Made by a program: the position numbers and the translations under genes. A DNA stretch of 27,591 bases from an uncultured Pseudomonadota bacterium (lineage in GTDB: Bacteria > Pseudomonadota > Gammaproteobacteria > Burkholderiales > Burkholderiaceae): the NCBI GenBank assembly GCA_946480245.1, contig CAMLIZ010000051.1:1-27591 (forward strand), given 5' to 3'. The notes beneath the pieces are model-generated. The model saw nothing but the letters and a program-made list of their open reading frames with translations, had not been told where the DNA came from and did not search any database. Shown piece after piece: positions 15,026 to 23,197 of the stretch (position 1 is the first letter of the stretch; every line of letters begins with the position of its first letter).

Positions 15026-17056
15026 ATGAGTGCCGCACTCGCTTCTCCTCCCCCCGCCGGCGCCGCTGCACGCCGCTGGCTGCGCCGGCTTCCGTGGGTG
15101 GCGCTGGTGGCGCTTTTGCTGGTGGCGCAAGGGCTGTTGGTCCTGCTGACGATCGAGTACGAGTCAGCGCGTGCGCAGGAGCGCGTGGACCGCGTCGCGG
15201 CAGAGGCGGCCTCCGAGCTGCGCCGCACGATCGCGCGCAACCTGCAGCTGCTGCAGGCCCTGCAATGGCAGGCGAGCACGCCCGACCAATGGCACGCACA
15301 AGCCTCGCAAATGCTGGTCGAGCATCCGGAGCTGTTGCGCCTCGAGCGTCGCACCACGAAGCTGGCCATCGAGGACGCCGTGAATGCCCGGTCGCGCCCG
15401 CCGCTGTTCAGCCACATGCCGCGCTCGGCGCTCGACGTGGAGACCGACATCGCCTGCAGCGCCGCGCGTCGCTCGGCCAACCCGGTGTTCTCGCGCAGCT
15501 ACTTCGTGCCGCAGGCCGGTGGCCTCGGGCTGGAGGTGATCGACGCCTGCATCCCCTTGCAGGCCGAGGGGCGCGATGACGGCTTCTTCATCGCGACGTT
15601 CTCGATGGCCGCGTTGCTGGAGGCCGCCACCACCCCGGCGCGTGCGCGCACGCACGAGTTCTCGTTCGTGGAGGCCGACGGCACACGGCTGGCCCGCTCG
15701 GGCATGACCCGCGGTGCTGGCGTGTACCGCGCCGAGCGCATCGTGTCGCTGCCCGGCTTCACGTTTCAGTTGCGTGCCGACAGCGAGGAGCGGCGTCCGC
15801 AGTTGATCCCCAACCTCAGCGCCGCGCTGGTGCTCGGCCTGTCGCTTGCGCTGTGCGCGGTGGTGCTGCTGTTGTTGCGCGACGTGCGCAAGCGGGCGCT
15901 GGCCGAGGGTGCGTTGGCCGAGGCGCTGGCCTTCCGCAAGGCGATGGAGGATTCGCTGGTCACCGGCTTGCGCGCACGCGATCTCGAGGGCCGCATCACG
16001 TACGCCAATCCGGCCTTCTGTGCGATGGTGGGCTGGTCGGCCGAGGAGTTGACGCAGGCGGGGCGCCCACCGTACTGGCCGCCCGAGCACGTGGACGAAT
16101 ACCACGCCCGGCAGCACAGCCGCATGGCCGGGGGCGACGCGCTGCAGGCCGCACGCGAGGGCTTCGAGACGGTGTTCATGCGCCAGAACGGCGAGCGCTT
16201 CCCGGTCATGATCTACGAGGCGCCGCTGGTCGACGGCCACGGCCGGCACGCGGGTTGGATGAGCACGGTGCTGGACCTGTCCGCCCAGCGCCGCATCGAG
16301 GAGCTGTCGCGCCAGCAGCAGGAGCGCCTGCAGGCGGCGGCCCGCCTGACCACGGTGGGCGAGATGGCCTCGCTGCTCAGCCACGAGCTGAACCAGCCGC
16401 TGGCGGCAATCGCCAGCTATGCCAATGGATCGATGAACCTGCTCGCCGAGCCCGACGGCCAGACGCCGGTGATGCTCAAGCAGGCCGTGCAGCGCATTGC
16501 CGAGCAGGCCGAGCGTGCGGGGCGCGTGATCAAGAGCGTGCACGACTTCGTGCGGCGGCGCGAGCAGGCGCGCGAGGCGATCCGCGCCGACCAACTGATC
16601 GACGCCGTGCTGCCGCTGGTGCGCCTGCAGGCGCGCAAGAGCGGCACGCGCATCGAGCTCGACCTGCCTCAGCCGGTGCCGCGCGTGCTGTGCGACCGCA
16701 CGATGGTCGAGCAGGTGCTGCTCAACCTCACGCGCAACGGCATCCAGGCGATGGAAAGCGGCACCCAACTGGACGCACGGGTACTCACCTTGCGCGTGCG
16801 CGCAGTCGACCAGCGCTGGGTGTTGTTCAGCGTGATCGACGCCGGCCCCGGCATAGCGGCCGACGTGGGCGCGCGGCTCTTCACGCCGTTCTTCACGACA
16901 CGCAGCGAAGGCATGGGCCTCGGCCTGAGCCTGTGCCGCACGGTGATCGAGCAGCACGGCGGGGCGCTCGATTTCACGAGCCCCGCGACGCCAGGCGGCC
17001 GCGGCACCGAATTCCGCTTCACACTGCCGGCGCAAGCCACGCAGGAGGAACCCTGA
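15026..17056 (+). CDS. Membrane PAS sensor histidine kinase
   Basis: This 676-residue kinase has two membrane segments (about 22-43 and 263-285) around a periplasmic sensor of about 220 residues, then a PAS domain (about 300-420: GLRARDLEGRITYANPAFCAMVGWS). The H-box is SHELNQPLAAI, with His453 as the phosphorylation site. The ATPase domain has its N-box near Asn571 (LLNLTRNGIQAM), DAGPGIA near 605, and the GMGLGLSLC lid. The H-box type groups it with FixL/DctB/TtrS-like kinases. The ATG at 15026 is chosen because the signal-anchor sequence begins there. The stop overlaps the regulator start by one base (TGATG). The ligand is unknown; the divergent malic enzyme gene hints at organic acids (inference). 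Confidence 0.92.
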   Translation: MSAALASPPPAGAAARRWLRRLPWVALVALLLVAQGLLVLLTIEYESARAQERVDRVAAEAASELRRTIARNLQLLQALQWQASTPDQWHAQASQMLVEHPELLRLERRTTKLAIEDAVNARSRPPLFSHMPRSALDVETDIACSAARRSANPVFSRSYFVPQAGGLGLEVIDACIPLQAEGRDDGFFIATFSMAALLEAATTPARARTHEFSFVEADGTRLARSGMTRGAGVYRAERIVSLPGFTFQLRADSEERRPQLIPNLSAALVLGLSLALCAVVLLLLRDVRKRALAEGALAEALAFRKAMEDSLVTGLRARDLEGRITYANPAFCAMVGWSAEELTQAGRPPYWPPEHVDEYHARQHSRMAGGDALQAAREGFETVFMRQNGERFPVMIYEAPLVDGHGRHAGWMSTVLDLSAQRRIEELSRQQQERLQAAARLTTVGEMASLLSHELNQPLAAIASYANGSMNLLAEPDGQTPVMLKQAVQRIAEQAERAGRVIKSVHDFVRRREQAREAIRADQLIDAVLPLVRLQARKSGTRIELDLPQPVPRVLCDRTMVEQVLLNLTRNGIQAMESGTQLDARVLTLRVRAVDQRWVLFSVIDAGPGIAADVGARLFTPFFTTRSEGMGLGLSLCRTVIEQHGGALDFTSPATPGGRGTEFRFTLPAQATQEEP

Positions 17057-17721
17057 TGACGCCACCGTCGATGCCGCTGGGCCTGCCGATGGTCTACCTC
17101 GTCGACGACGAGGACGTGGTGCGCGAGGCGCTGGCCTGGCTGCTGCGCTCGCGCCGGCTGCTGTCGGAAGAGCATGCCAGCGCGGAAGCCTTCGAGGCGA
17201 TGCTCGACGCGCAGTGCGCGCCCGGGCGCAGTGCGTGGCCCGCCGCGCCTTCGTGCCTGTTGCTGGACGTGCGCATGCCGGGCACCAGCGGCATCGTGCT
17301 GTTCGAGCGGCTGGCCGAGCGCGGCTTGCTGCAGACGCTGCCGGTGATCTTTCTCACCGGCCACGGCGATGTGCCCACCGCCGTGGCGGCGGTCAAGCGC
17401 GGCGCCTTCGACTTCGTCGAGAAGCCGTTCTCCGACAACGCGCTGGTCGACCGCGTGGAGCAGGCGCTGGCCGCCAGCGCCCAGGCCATCCAGGCACGGC
17501 GCGCCCGGCATGCAGTGCAGCAGGCACTGGCCGAGCTGACCGAGCGTGAACGCGAGGTGATGCAGCTGGTGATCGAGGGCCGTGCCAACAAGCTGATCGC
17601 CGATGCACTGCAGATCAGCGTGCGCACGGTCGAAGTGCATCGTGCGCGCGTGTTCGAGAAGATGCAGGTGAAGTCGGCGGTGGAGCTGGCCAACCTGCTG
17701 CGCGAGCACGGCGCCAGCTGA
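17056..17721 (+). CDS. FixJ/NarL-type response regulator
   Basis: This 221-residue response regulator is the partner of the kinase just upstream. The receiver domain (about 14-130) has the acidic pair in VYLVDDEDVV, the phosphorylated Asp71 in LLLDVRMPG, Thr in FLTGHGD and Lys in VEKPF. A LuxR-type helix-turn-helix follows (about 155-215: LTEREREVMQLVIEGRANK, QISVRTVEVHRARVFEKM). The start overlaps the kinase stop (TGATG), and AGGAGG lies seven bases before the ATG (17043-17048), so it can be translated strongly on its own. The receiver has a slight insertion around residues 50-65 (AQCAPGRSAWPAAP). Targets are unknown; maeB and its own operon are candidates. Confidence 0.93.
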   Translation: MTPPSMPLGLPMVYLVDDEDVVREALAWLLRSRRLLSEEHASAEAFEAMLDAQCAPGRSAWPAAPSCLLLDVRMPGTSGIVLFERLAERGLLQTLPVIFLTGHGDVPTAVAAVKRGAFDFVEKPFSDNALVDRVEQALAASAQAIQARRARHAVQQALAELTEREREVMQLVIEGRANKLIADALQISVRTVEVHRARVFEKMQVKSAVELANLLREHGAS

Positions 17722-17743
17722 CGCGCGTGGCCGGTGTGGCGGG

Positions 17744-17749
17744 CACAAT
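17744..17749 (+). promoter_or_regulatory. -10-like hexamer upstream of the thiL leader
   Basis: CACAAT lies eight bases before the ATG of the short leader ORF at 17758. No -35 hexamer is convincing. If used, thiL would have its own promoter, separate from the two-component operon. Confidence 0.3.
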
Positions 17750-17757
17750 CGTGCGTC

Positions 17758-17814
17758 ATGCACCCCCACGTCCACTTCGTTCGCTGCCTCCCGAGAGGGC
17801 GCTCGGCGCTTTGA
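17758..17814 (+). other. 18-codon leader ORF / repeat-like element before thiL
   Basis: An ATG at 17758 opens the peptide MHPHVHFVRCLPRGRSAL, and its TGA is one base from the thiL ATG (TGAAATG). The DNA (CACCCCCACG ... CTGCCTCCCGAGAGGGCGC) contains a small hairpin and recalls the C-rich intergenic repeats common in Burkholderiales genomes. It may be such a repeat, a translated leader coupled to thiL, or both. thiL itself has no Shine-Dalgarno sequence. Confidence 0.3.
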
Positions 17815-17815
17815 A

Positions 17816-18772
17816 ATGTCCCTCGGCGAATTCGACCTGATCGAGAAGTACTTCGAGCGCCCGGTGCGCCGTGCCGCGCTCGGCATCGGAGACGACTGCG
17901 CCCTGCTGCAGCCGGCGCCGGGCATGCAGCTCGCAGTCTCCACCGACGCGTTGGTGGAGGGCCGGCACTTCCTGTCCACCGTCCCTCCACACCGCTTGGG
18001 CCACAAGGCGCTGGCGGTGAACCTGAGCGATCTCGCCGCGTGTGGTGCGCGGCCGCTGGCCTTCACGCTGGCACTGACCATGCCGCGCGTCGACGAAACC
18101 TTCCTGCAAGGGCTGGCGGCCGGCATGTTTGCACTCGCGGAGCAGCACGGCGTGGAGCTGATCGGCGGCGACACCACGGCCGGCCCGCTGAATCTCATGA
18201 TCACCGCGTTCGGCGAGGTGCGCCCGGGCGAGGCCCTGCTGCGCAGTGGCGCGCGGCCGGGCGACGATGTCTACGTGAGCGGCCGGCTGGGCGACGCGCG
18301 GCTCGCGTTGGAGGTGTTTCGCGGGCAATGCGCGCTCGACGCGGCCGCGTTCGAGCAGGTGCGCCTGGCGATGGAGTGCCCGCAGCCGCGCGTCCAGCTG
18401 GGCCAGGCGTTGTGCGGCATCGCGAGCAGCGCGATCGACTTGAGCGATGGCCTGGTCGGCGACATCGGCCATGTGCTGCGGCGCTCGGGCGTGGGCGCGA
18501 CGCTGGCGCTGGGGCAGCTGCCGTGCAGCGAGGTGCTGGCCGGGCAGCCGGCACCGTTGCAGCAGGAGTGCCTGCTGGCCGGCGGCGATGACTACGAGCT
18601 TCTGTTCACCGCGCCGCCCGCACGGCGCGACGCGGTGCAGCGGGCGGGCCGCGAGGCTGGCGTGCCGGTCACGCGCATCGGCGCGATCGACGCCGAGCCG
18701 GGCCTGCGCGTGCTCGACGCCGACGGCCGAGCGCTGGCCATGCAACGCGCCGGTTTCGACCACTTCAAATGA
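17816..18772 (+). CDS. thiL: Thiamine-monophosphate kinase ThiL
   Basis: This 318-residue enzyme phosphorylates thiamine monophosphate to thiamine diphosphate, the last step of cofactor synthesis, in the cytoplasm. The AIR-synthase-like fold is marked by IGDDCALL (about residue 24), [47 protein letters not shown] and [10 protein letters not shown]. The length is normal. It overlaps pgpA by four bases (ATGA) and heads a thiL-pgpA-pncC unit. I see no thiamine riboswitch signature upstream, which is not surprising for a gene of the salvage and activation step. Confidence 0.96.
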   Translation: MSLGEFDLIEKYFERPVRRAALGIGDDCALLQPAPGMQLAVSTDALVEGRHFLSTVPPHRLGHKALAVNLSDLAACGARPLAFTLALTMPRVDETFLQGLAAGMFALAEQHGVELIGGDTTAGPLNLMITAFGEVRPGEALLRSGARPGDDVYVSGRLGDARLALEVFRGQCALDAAAFEQVRLAMECPQPRVQLGQALCGIASSAIDLSDGLVGDIGHVLRRSGVGATLALGQLPCSEVLAGQPAPLQQECLLAGGDDYELLFTAPPARRDAVQRAGREAGVPVTRIGAIDAEPGLRVLDADGRALAMQRAGFDHFK

Positions 18773-19293
18773 TGACGTCGGCCACGCGACCCAGCGCCCA
18801 CTTCATGCTGCGCCACCCCGCGCGCTGGCTCGCGCTCGGCTTCGGCAGCGGCTTGTCGCCCTGGGCCCCCGGCACGGTCGGCACGCTGTGGGCCTGGGTG
18901 GCGTTCCTCGCGCTGCAACGTTGGATGACGGACGCTGCGTGGGCTGCGGTTCTGGGCGCCGGCTTGCTGGTCGGCTGGTGGGCCTGCACGCGCACCGCGC
19001 GCGAGCTGGCCACCCCCGACCCGAGCGCGATCGTGTGGGACGAGATCATCGCCTTCTGGGCCGTGCTGTGGCTGGTGATGCCGGCCGGTTTTGCCGCGCA
19101 GCTCGCGGCCTTTGCGCTGTTCCGCTTGTTCGATGCCGTCAAGCCGGGGCCGGTGGGGTGGGCCGATCGCTGCTTCAAGGGCCGGCCTGGCCAGACCATC
19201 GGCTGGGCCCAAGGCTTCGGCGTGCTGTTCGACGACCTCGTTGCCGCACTGTGCACGCTGCTGGTGATTGCGCTGTGGAGGTGGCTGCTGTGA
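18769..19293 (+). CDS. pgpA: Phosphatidylglycerophosphatase A (PgpA)
   Basis: This 174-residue inner-membrane phosphatase makes phosphatidylglycerol from its 3-phosphate. The family start [19 protein letters not shown] (residues 25-43), the central [12 protein letters not shown] and the [28 protein letters not shown] segment are all present. Hydrophobic stretches fit three or four membrane passes. The start overlaps the thiL stop (ATGA); a second ATG immediately after would shorten it by one residue. The end overlaps the pncC GTG (GTGA). thiL next to pgpA is a common proteobacterial pair. Confidence 0.95.
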   Translation: MMTSATRPSAHFMLRHPARWLALGFGSGLSPWAPGTVGTLWAWVAFLALQRWMTDAAWAAVLGAGLLVGWWACTRTARELATPDPSAIVWDEIIAFWAVLWLVMPAGFAAQLAAFALFRLFDAVKPGPVGWADRCFKGRPGQTIGWAQGFGVLFDDLVAALCTLLVIALWRWLL

Positions 19294-19793
19294 ACGTCGA
19301 TGCGCTGCAATCGCAGGCTCTCGCATTGGGCGACGCGTTGCGCCTGCGCGCCTGGCGCATGGCCACCGCCGAAAGCTGCACCGGCGGCCTGATCGCGGCC
19401 GCCTGCACCGGCGTGGCCGGCTCCAGCGACTGGTTCGAGCGCGGCTTCGTCACCTACAGCAACGAGGCCAAGGCCGACCTGCTCGGCGTGCCGGCCACCC
19501 TGATCGCCGAGCATGGCGCGGTGAGCGAGGCGGTGGCGCGCGCGATGGCGCTGGGCGCATTGGCGCACGCGCCCGTGCAACTTGCCGTCGCTGTCACCGG
19601 CATTGCCGGGCCAGGCGGCGGCTCGCCCGACAAGCCCGTGGGCACCGTGTGGCTCGCGCTGGCATGGCGATCGGCAGCGGCTGAGGCCGTGCGCGTGGAG
19701 GCGGCGCGGCTGCAACTGGCGGGCGACCGCAGCGCGGTACGGCGCCAGACCGTGGAGCAGGCCTTCGTGCGGCTGGCCGCGGTGGCGCGTTAG
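19290..19793 (+). CDS. pncC: Nicotinamide-nucleotide amidase PncC (CinA C-terminal type)
   Basis: This 167-residue CinA-domain enzyme deamidates nicotinamide mononucleotide in NAD recycling. The motif [12 protein letters not shown] carries the presumed catalytic Ser29; [22 protein letters not shown] and [24 protein letters not shown] are the other family blocks. The GTG start is preceded by GGAGG at eight-base spacing and overlaps the pgpA stop. This is the stand-alone amidase form without the N-terminal CinA domain. Its TAG stop overlaps the TAA stop of the convergent LysR gene within the four bases 19790-19793. Confidence 0.95.
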   Translation: MNVDALQSQALALGDALRLRAWRMATAESCTGGLIAAACTGVAGSSDWFERGFVTYSNEAKADLLGVPATLIAEHGAVSEAVARAMALGALAHAPVQLAVAVTGIAGPGGGSPDKPVGTVWLALAWRSAAAEAVRVEAARLQLAGDRSAVRRQTVEQAFVRLAAVAR

Positions 19794-20662
19794 AGCGCCG
19801 CCACCGCCTGGCGCAGACCGCCCAGCAGCGCCTTCAGCCCTGGCTGCTGCAGCGCAGTGCGCCACGCGAGCAGCCCGATCTCGCGCTGAGGGGCGCGCCC
19901 CGGCAGCGCGACCGCACGCACGCCGCGCGTGCGCGACACCGGCAGCAGCGCACCCGGCACGATGGCGCAGCCCAAGCCAGCGGCCACCATCTGCAGCAGC
20001 ACACCGGGCTCGTCGAGTTCCACGCGTTCGCGCACCCACAGTCGTCGCTGCTGCAGGAACTGCTCCACCAACTGCCCGCCATGCGACTGGCGCGCATAGC
20101 GCAGGAAGGGCTGCTGGCGCAGCAACTCACGCAGCTCGGTGGGCGCGCCGGCCGGGGCGACCACGACGAAGCGCTCCTTCAGCAGCGGTACCCAGCGCAG
20201 CGCCTCCGGCAGCCCGAGGCGGGGCCGCACGATCACCGCGGCTTCCAGCTCATGCGCGTCGACCCGCGCCAGCAGGCCGGTGCTGGTGCCGGGTTCGACC
20301 TGCAGCGCGGTGGCCGCAAGCGCGTCGCCGGCGTGTGCCAGCGCTGCGGGCAGCAGCGCCTGCTGCACCGTGGAGATCGCGCCGATGCGCAGCGGCGGGG
20401 CCGGCTCCGCGCTGTCGTTGCCGCGCTTCATCGCGTCGTAGCCGTGCACGATGCGCTCGGCCTGCGCGAGCCGCCGCTGCCCCTCGACGCTCAGCCGTAC
20501 CGACTTGCCGGTGCGATCGAACAGCGAGCAGCCGAAGTCCTCTTCCAGCTTGCGGATCTGCAGGCTCACGGCCGATTGCGTCAGGCCCAGCTGCTCGCCC
20601 GCGCGCGAGAACGACGCGGCGTGCGCCGCGGCGACGAAGGTGCGCAGGTAGCGCAGGTTCAT
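19790..20662 (-). CDS. LysR-family transcriptional regulator
   Basis: This 290-residue LysR-type regulator has its helix-turn-helix at residues 1-60 ([39 protein letters not shown]), followed by the [14 protein letters not shown] wing and a substrate-binding domain (about 90-285). The [19 protein letters not shown] style is typical of classical LysR proteins that sense small metabolites. It is divergent from a VOC-fold gene and a 2-hydroxyacid reductase gene, with 70 bases between the starts, so those are its likely targets (inference). A weak GAGGA lies about 12 bases before the ATG. Confidence 0.94.
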   Translation of the reverse strand: MNLRYLRTFVAAAHAASFSRAGEQLGLTQSAVSLQIRKLEEDFGCSLFDRTGKSVRLSVEGQRRLAQAERIVHGYDAMKRGNDSAEPAPPLRIGAISTVQQALLPAALAHAGDALAATALQVEPGTSTGLLARVDAHELEAAVIVRPRLGLPEALRWVPLLKERFVVVAPAGAPTELRELLRQQPFLRYARQSHGGQLVEQFLQQRRLWVRERVELDEPGVLLQMVAAGLGCAIVPGALLPVSRTRGVRAVALPGRAPQREIGLLAWRTALQQPGLKALLGGLRQAVAAL

Positions 20663-20697
20663 GACGAATCGTGATCCTCAGGCCCAGAAGAAGTCGT

Positions 20698-20726
20698 TTG
20701 ATATTAGCGCCGCGCATGCATACAGT
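20698..20726 (+). promoter_or_regulatory. Promoter of the VOC gene, leaderless arrangement
   Basis: TTGATA (20698-20703) and TACAGT (20721-20726) are spaced exactly 17 bases, the best sigma-70 match in the window. The -10 ends six bases before the ATG at 20733, so transcription should begin at the start codon. A short inverted repeat (GCGCC at 20707-20711, GGCGC at 20727-20731) flanks the -10 and could be where the divergent LysR protein acts. Confidence 0.55.
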
Positions 20727-20732
20727 GGCGCG

Positions 20733-21155
20733 ATGAAGACACCTCCGCTGTTCCATCTCGCGTTTCCGGTGCACGACATCGCCGCCGCCCGCCGCTTCTA
20801 TGGCGAACTGCTGGGCTGCCCGGAAGGCCGCAGTGCCGACGCCTGGGTCGATTTCGACTTCTACGGCCACCAGATCGTGGCGCATCTCGCGCCGGCCAGG
20901 TCCGAGCATGCAGCTCGCAACGAGGTCGATGGCGACCACGTGCCGGTGCCGCACTTCGGCGTGATCCTTCCGATGGCCGACTGGCGCCAGTTGGCCGAGC
21001 GCCTGCGCGCGGCCGGCACGAAGTTCGTGATCGAGCCGCACGTGCGCTTCGAGGGCCAGGTGGGCGAGCAGGCCACCATGTTCTTCCTCGATCCGTCGGG
21101 CAATGCGCTCGAGATCAAGGCCTTCGAGGACATGAGCCAGGTGTTCGCACACTGA
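20733..21155 (+). CDS. VOC-superfamily (glyoxalase/dioxygenase fold) protein
   Basis: This 140-residue protein has the vicinal-oxygen-chelate fold. It opens with [23 protein letters not shown], the first metal-binding half (His in the HLAFPV strand). The second half contains [13 protein letters not shown] and ends in [18 protein letters not shown], with the usual Glu ligand. Such proteins are lyases, dioxygenases or resistance proteins; the substrate cannot be told from sequence. The frame is open 24 codons further upstream into the divergent promoter, but family sequence begins at the ATG at 20733. It precedes the reductase gene by ten bases and is probably cotranscribed with it. Confidence 0.88.
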   Translation: MKTPPLFHLAFPVHDIAAARRFYGELLGCPEGRSADAWVDFDFYGHQIVAHLAPARSEHAARNEVDGDHVPVPHFGVILPMADWRQLAERLRAAGTKFVIEPHVRFEGQVGEQATMFFLDPSGNALEIKAFEDMSQVFAH

Positions 21156-21165
21156 GCGCGCCGTG

Positions 21166-22092
21166 ATGCGGGTTCTGCTCGCCGGCAGCTTCGACGCCGA
21201 GGAGCGCGAGGGCTGGCGCCAGGCGCTCGAGCGCGCGCTGCCGCAGGCGGCGTGGTGCACCGAAGCTGATCCCTCGGTGAACGTGGCGGTGGTCGCCAAT
21301 CCGCCGCCAGGCGCTTTGCAAGGCCTGCCGCGCCTGCGCCTGATCCAGTCCTTGTGGGCCGGCGTGGACCGGCTGCTGGCCGACCCCACGCTGCCGCAGG
21401 ACGTGCCGATCGCGCGCATGGTGGACCCGGCGATGAGCCGCGCGATGGCCGAGACCGCGCTGTGGGCCGTGCTGTCGCTGCACCGGCGCTTCTTCGACTA
21501 CCAGCAGCAGCAGCGCGAGCGCCGCTGGCACGCCTTGCCACAGCGGCGCGCCGACGAAGTGGCCGTGCTGGTGCTGGGCCTGGGCGAGATGGGCCGCAGC
21601 TGCGCGGCCGCGCTGGCCGCGCAAGGCTACCGGGTGAGCGCATGGCGCCGCGAGGCCGGGCCCGCAGCGGCCCAGGTACCGGTGTGCAGCGGTGCGGGCG
21701 CGTTGCCCGCTGCGCTGGCCGCCGCCGACGTCGTGGTCAACCTGCTGCCGCTCACCGACGACACGCGCGGCCTGATCGACCGACGCTTTCTGGCGGCGAT
21801 GAAGCCGGGTGCGGCGCTGGTGAACCTGGCGCGCGGAGCGCATGTAGTCGACGCAGACCTGCTGGCGGCGCTGCAGGGCGGCACGTTGTCGCACGCGGTG
21901 CTCGACGTGTTCCACAGCGAGCCCTTGCCGGCATCCCATCCGTTCTGGGCCGACCCGCGCATCACGGTGCTGCCGCACGTGGCCGCGCTCACCGACATGC
22001 GCAGCGCGGCCGAGGTGGTGGCGCACAACCTGCGCCGCCTTGCCGCCGGCGAGCCGGTGCAGTACCTGGTGCGCCGCGAGCGCGGCTACTAG
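21166..22092 (+). CDS. ghrA: 2-hydroxyacid dehydrogenase, GhrA-like (glyoxylate/hydroxypyruvate reductase)
   Basis: This 308-residue NAD(P)-dependent D-2-hydroxyacid dehydrogenase resembles GhrA, which reduces glyoxylate and hydroxypyruvate. The nucleotide-binding motif is VLVLGLGEMGRSCAAALAAQG. The catalytic residues are in place: Arg223 (NLARGAHVV), Glu252 (FHSEPLP) and His271 (LPHVAALTD). The SLWAGVDRLL and MAETALWAVLSLHRRF segments are typical of the GhrA branch. A GTG three bases before the ATG is an alternative start. With the upstream VOC protein and divergent LysR gene it forms a plausible small oxo-acid metabolism unit. Confidence 0.9.
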   Translation: MRVLLAGSFDAEEREGWRQALERALPQAAWCTEADPSVNVAVVANPPPGALQGLPRLRLIQSLWAGVDRLLADPTLPQDVPIARMVDPAMSRAMAETALWAVLSLHRRFFDYQQQQRERRWHALPQRRADEVAVLVLGLGEMGRSCAAALAAQGYRVSAWRREAGPAAAQVPVCSGAGALPAALAAADVVVNLLPLTDDTRGLIDRRFLAAMKPGAALVNLARGAHVVDADLLAALQGGTLSHAVLDVFHSEPLPASHPFWADPRITVLPHVAALTDMRSAAEVVAHNLRRLAAGEPVQYLVRRERGY

Positions 22093-22096
22093 CGCG

Positions 22097-23185
22097 TCAG
22101 GCCGAAAGCGCCAGCGTGAGCCGGCCGCGCGCGCCGGCGGCTGGCGCACTGTGCTGCATCACCAGCAGCGCAAGGTGTTTCAGCCCTTCCCAGGGGTCCG
22201 CCGGCCAGTCGGGATGCTTCAGCCCCTTGACCAGGCCGTCGCAGATCTGCGCGGCCTCCACCAGGTGCGCCAGCGCATGCTCGCTGAACGAGGGCAGCAC
22301 GCGCTCGAAGAGCTTTTCTTTCACGCCCCAGACGCGCTGTTCGCGCAGCGCCATCGGCAGCGGCTTGCCGGCGGCCAGCGCGTCCTTCACGCGCTTGAGC
22401 GTACGGATGTCCTCTGCCAAGGTCCAGTGCACCAGCACCGCCGCCTCGCCTTCCGCATGCAGGCCGTCGAGCATGCGCAGCGCGCGTGCCACCTGGCCGG
22501 CCAGCACCGCCTCACCGAAGCGGAACACGTCATAGCGCGCCACGTTCAGCACCGCGGACTCGACCTGCTCGAAGCTCAGCACGCCGCGCGGATACAGCAG
22601 CGCCAGCTTCTGCAGCTCCTGGTGCGCGGCCAGCAGGTTGCCCTCCACGCGATCGGCCAGGAAGGCGAGGGTCTGCTGCCCCGCATCGCCGTCGGCCACG
22701 CGCTGGCCCTGCGCGGCCAGCCGCTGCAGCAGCCATTGCGGCAGCGCGCGCCGCTCCACCGGGTCGATGCGCACGGACACGCCGGCACCGTCGAGCGCCG
22801 TGAACCACGCGCCGCCGAGTTGCTGACGGTCCAGCCTCGGGCACAGCACCAGCGTGAGCGTGCCGCCATCGGCGGGCAGCTCGCAATAGCGCTGCAGCGC
22901 CTCGGAGCCGTCCTTGCCGGGCTTGCCCGTGGGCATGCGGATCTCGATCAGCTGGCGGTCGGCGAACAGGCTCATCGCCTGCGCCGCACCGAGCAGGGCG
23001 CTCCAGTCGAAATGCGCGCCACTCACCGTGAACACCTTGCGCTCGGCATAGCCGGCCGCGCGGGCCGCTGCGCGCACCGCGTCTGCGGCCTCCTGCACGA
23101 GCAGCGTCTCGTCGCCGTGCACCGTGTACAGGGGCTTCAGGCCCTGCGCCAGGTGCGTGCTCAGTTGCTCGGCGCGCAATTGCAT
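22097..23185 (-). CDS. holA: DNA polymerase III subunit delta (HolA)
   Basis: This 362-residue subunit of the clamp loader opens the beta sliding clamp at the replication fork. Family features include LYTVHGDETLLVQEAADAVR near residue 18, FADRQLIEIRMPTGKPGKDG, and the later KLALLYPRGVLSFEQVE and NVARYDVFRFGEAVL segments. The length is normal. GAGGAG lies eight bases before the ATG. It is the last gene of the minus-strand cluster, 12 bases after lptE; leuS-lptE-holA is a widely conserved proteobacterial order. It is convergent with the reductase gene, with four bases between the stops. Confidence 0.96.
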   Translation of the reverse strand: MQLRAEQLSTHLAQGLKPLYTVHGDETLLVQEAADAVRAAARAAGYAERKVFTVSGAHFDWSALLGAAQAMSLFADRQLIEIRMPTGKPGKDGSEALQRYCELPADGGTLTLVLCPRLDRQQLGGAWFTALDGAGVSVRIDPVERRALPQWLLQRLAAQGQRVADGDAGQQTLAFLADRVEGNLLAAHQELQKLALLYPRGVLSFEQVESAVLNVARYDVFRFGEAVLAGQVARALRMLDGLHAEGEAAVLVHWTLAEDIRTLKRVKDALAAGKPLPMALREQRVWGVKEKLFERVLPSFSEHALAHLVEAAQICDGLVKGLKHPDWPADPWEGLKHLALLVMQHSAPAAGARGRLTLALSA

Positions 23186-23197
23186 CGTGCCAACTCC

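Noticed and set aside
17722..17815. A thiamine diphosphate riboswitch upstream of thiL.
   Set aside because: The 94-base gap lacks the conserved CUGAGA and ACCUGA blocks and is too short to hold the structure together with the leader ORF.
20661..20732. N-terminal extension of the VOC protein to 20661.
   Set aside because: It would overlap the divergent LysR start and cover a well-formed promoter; recognisable VOC sequence begins only after 20733.
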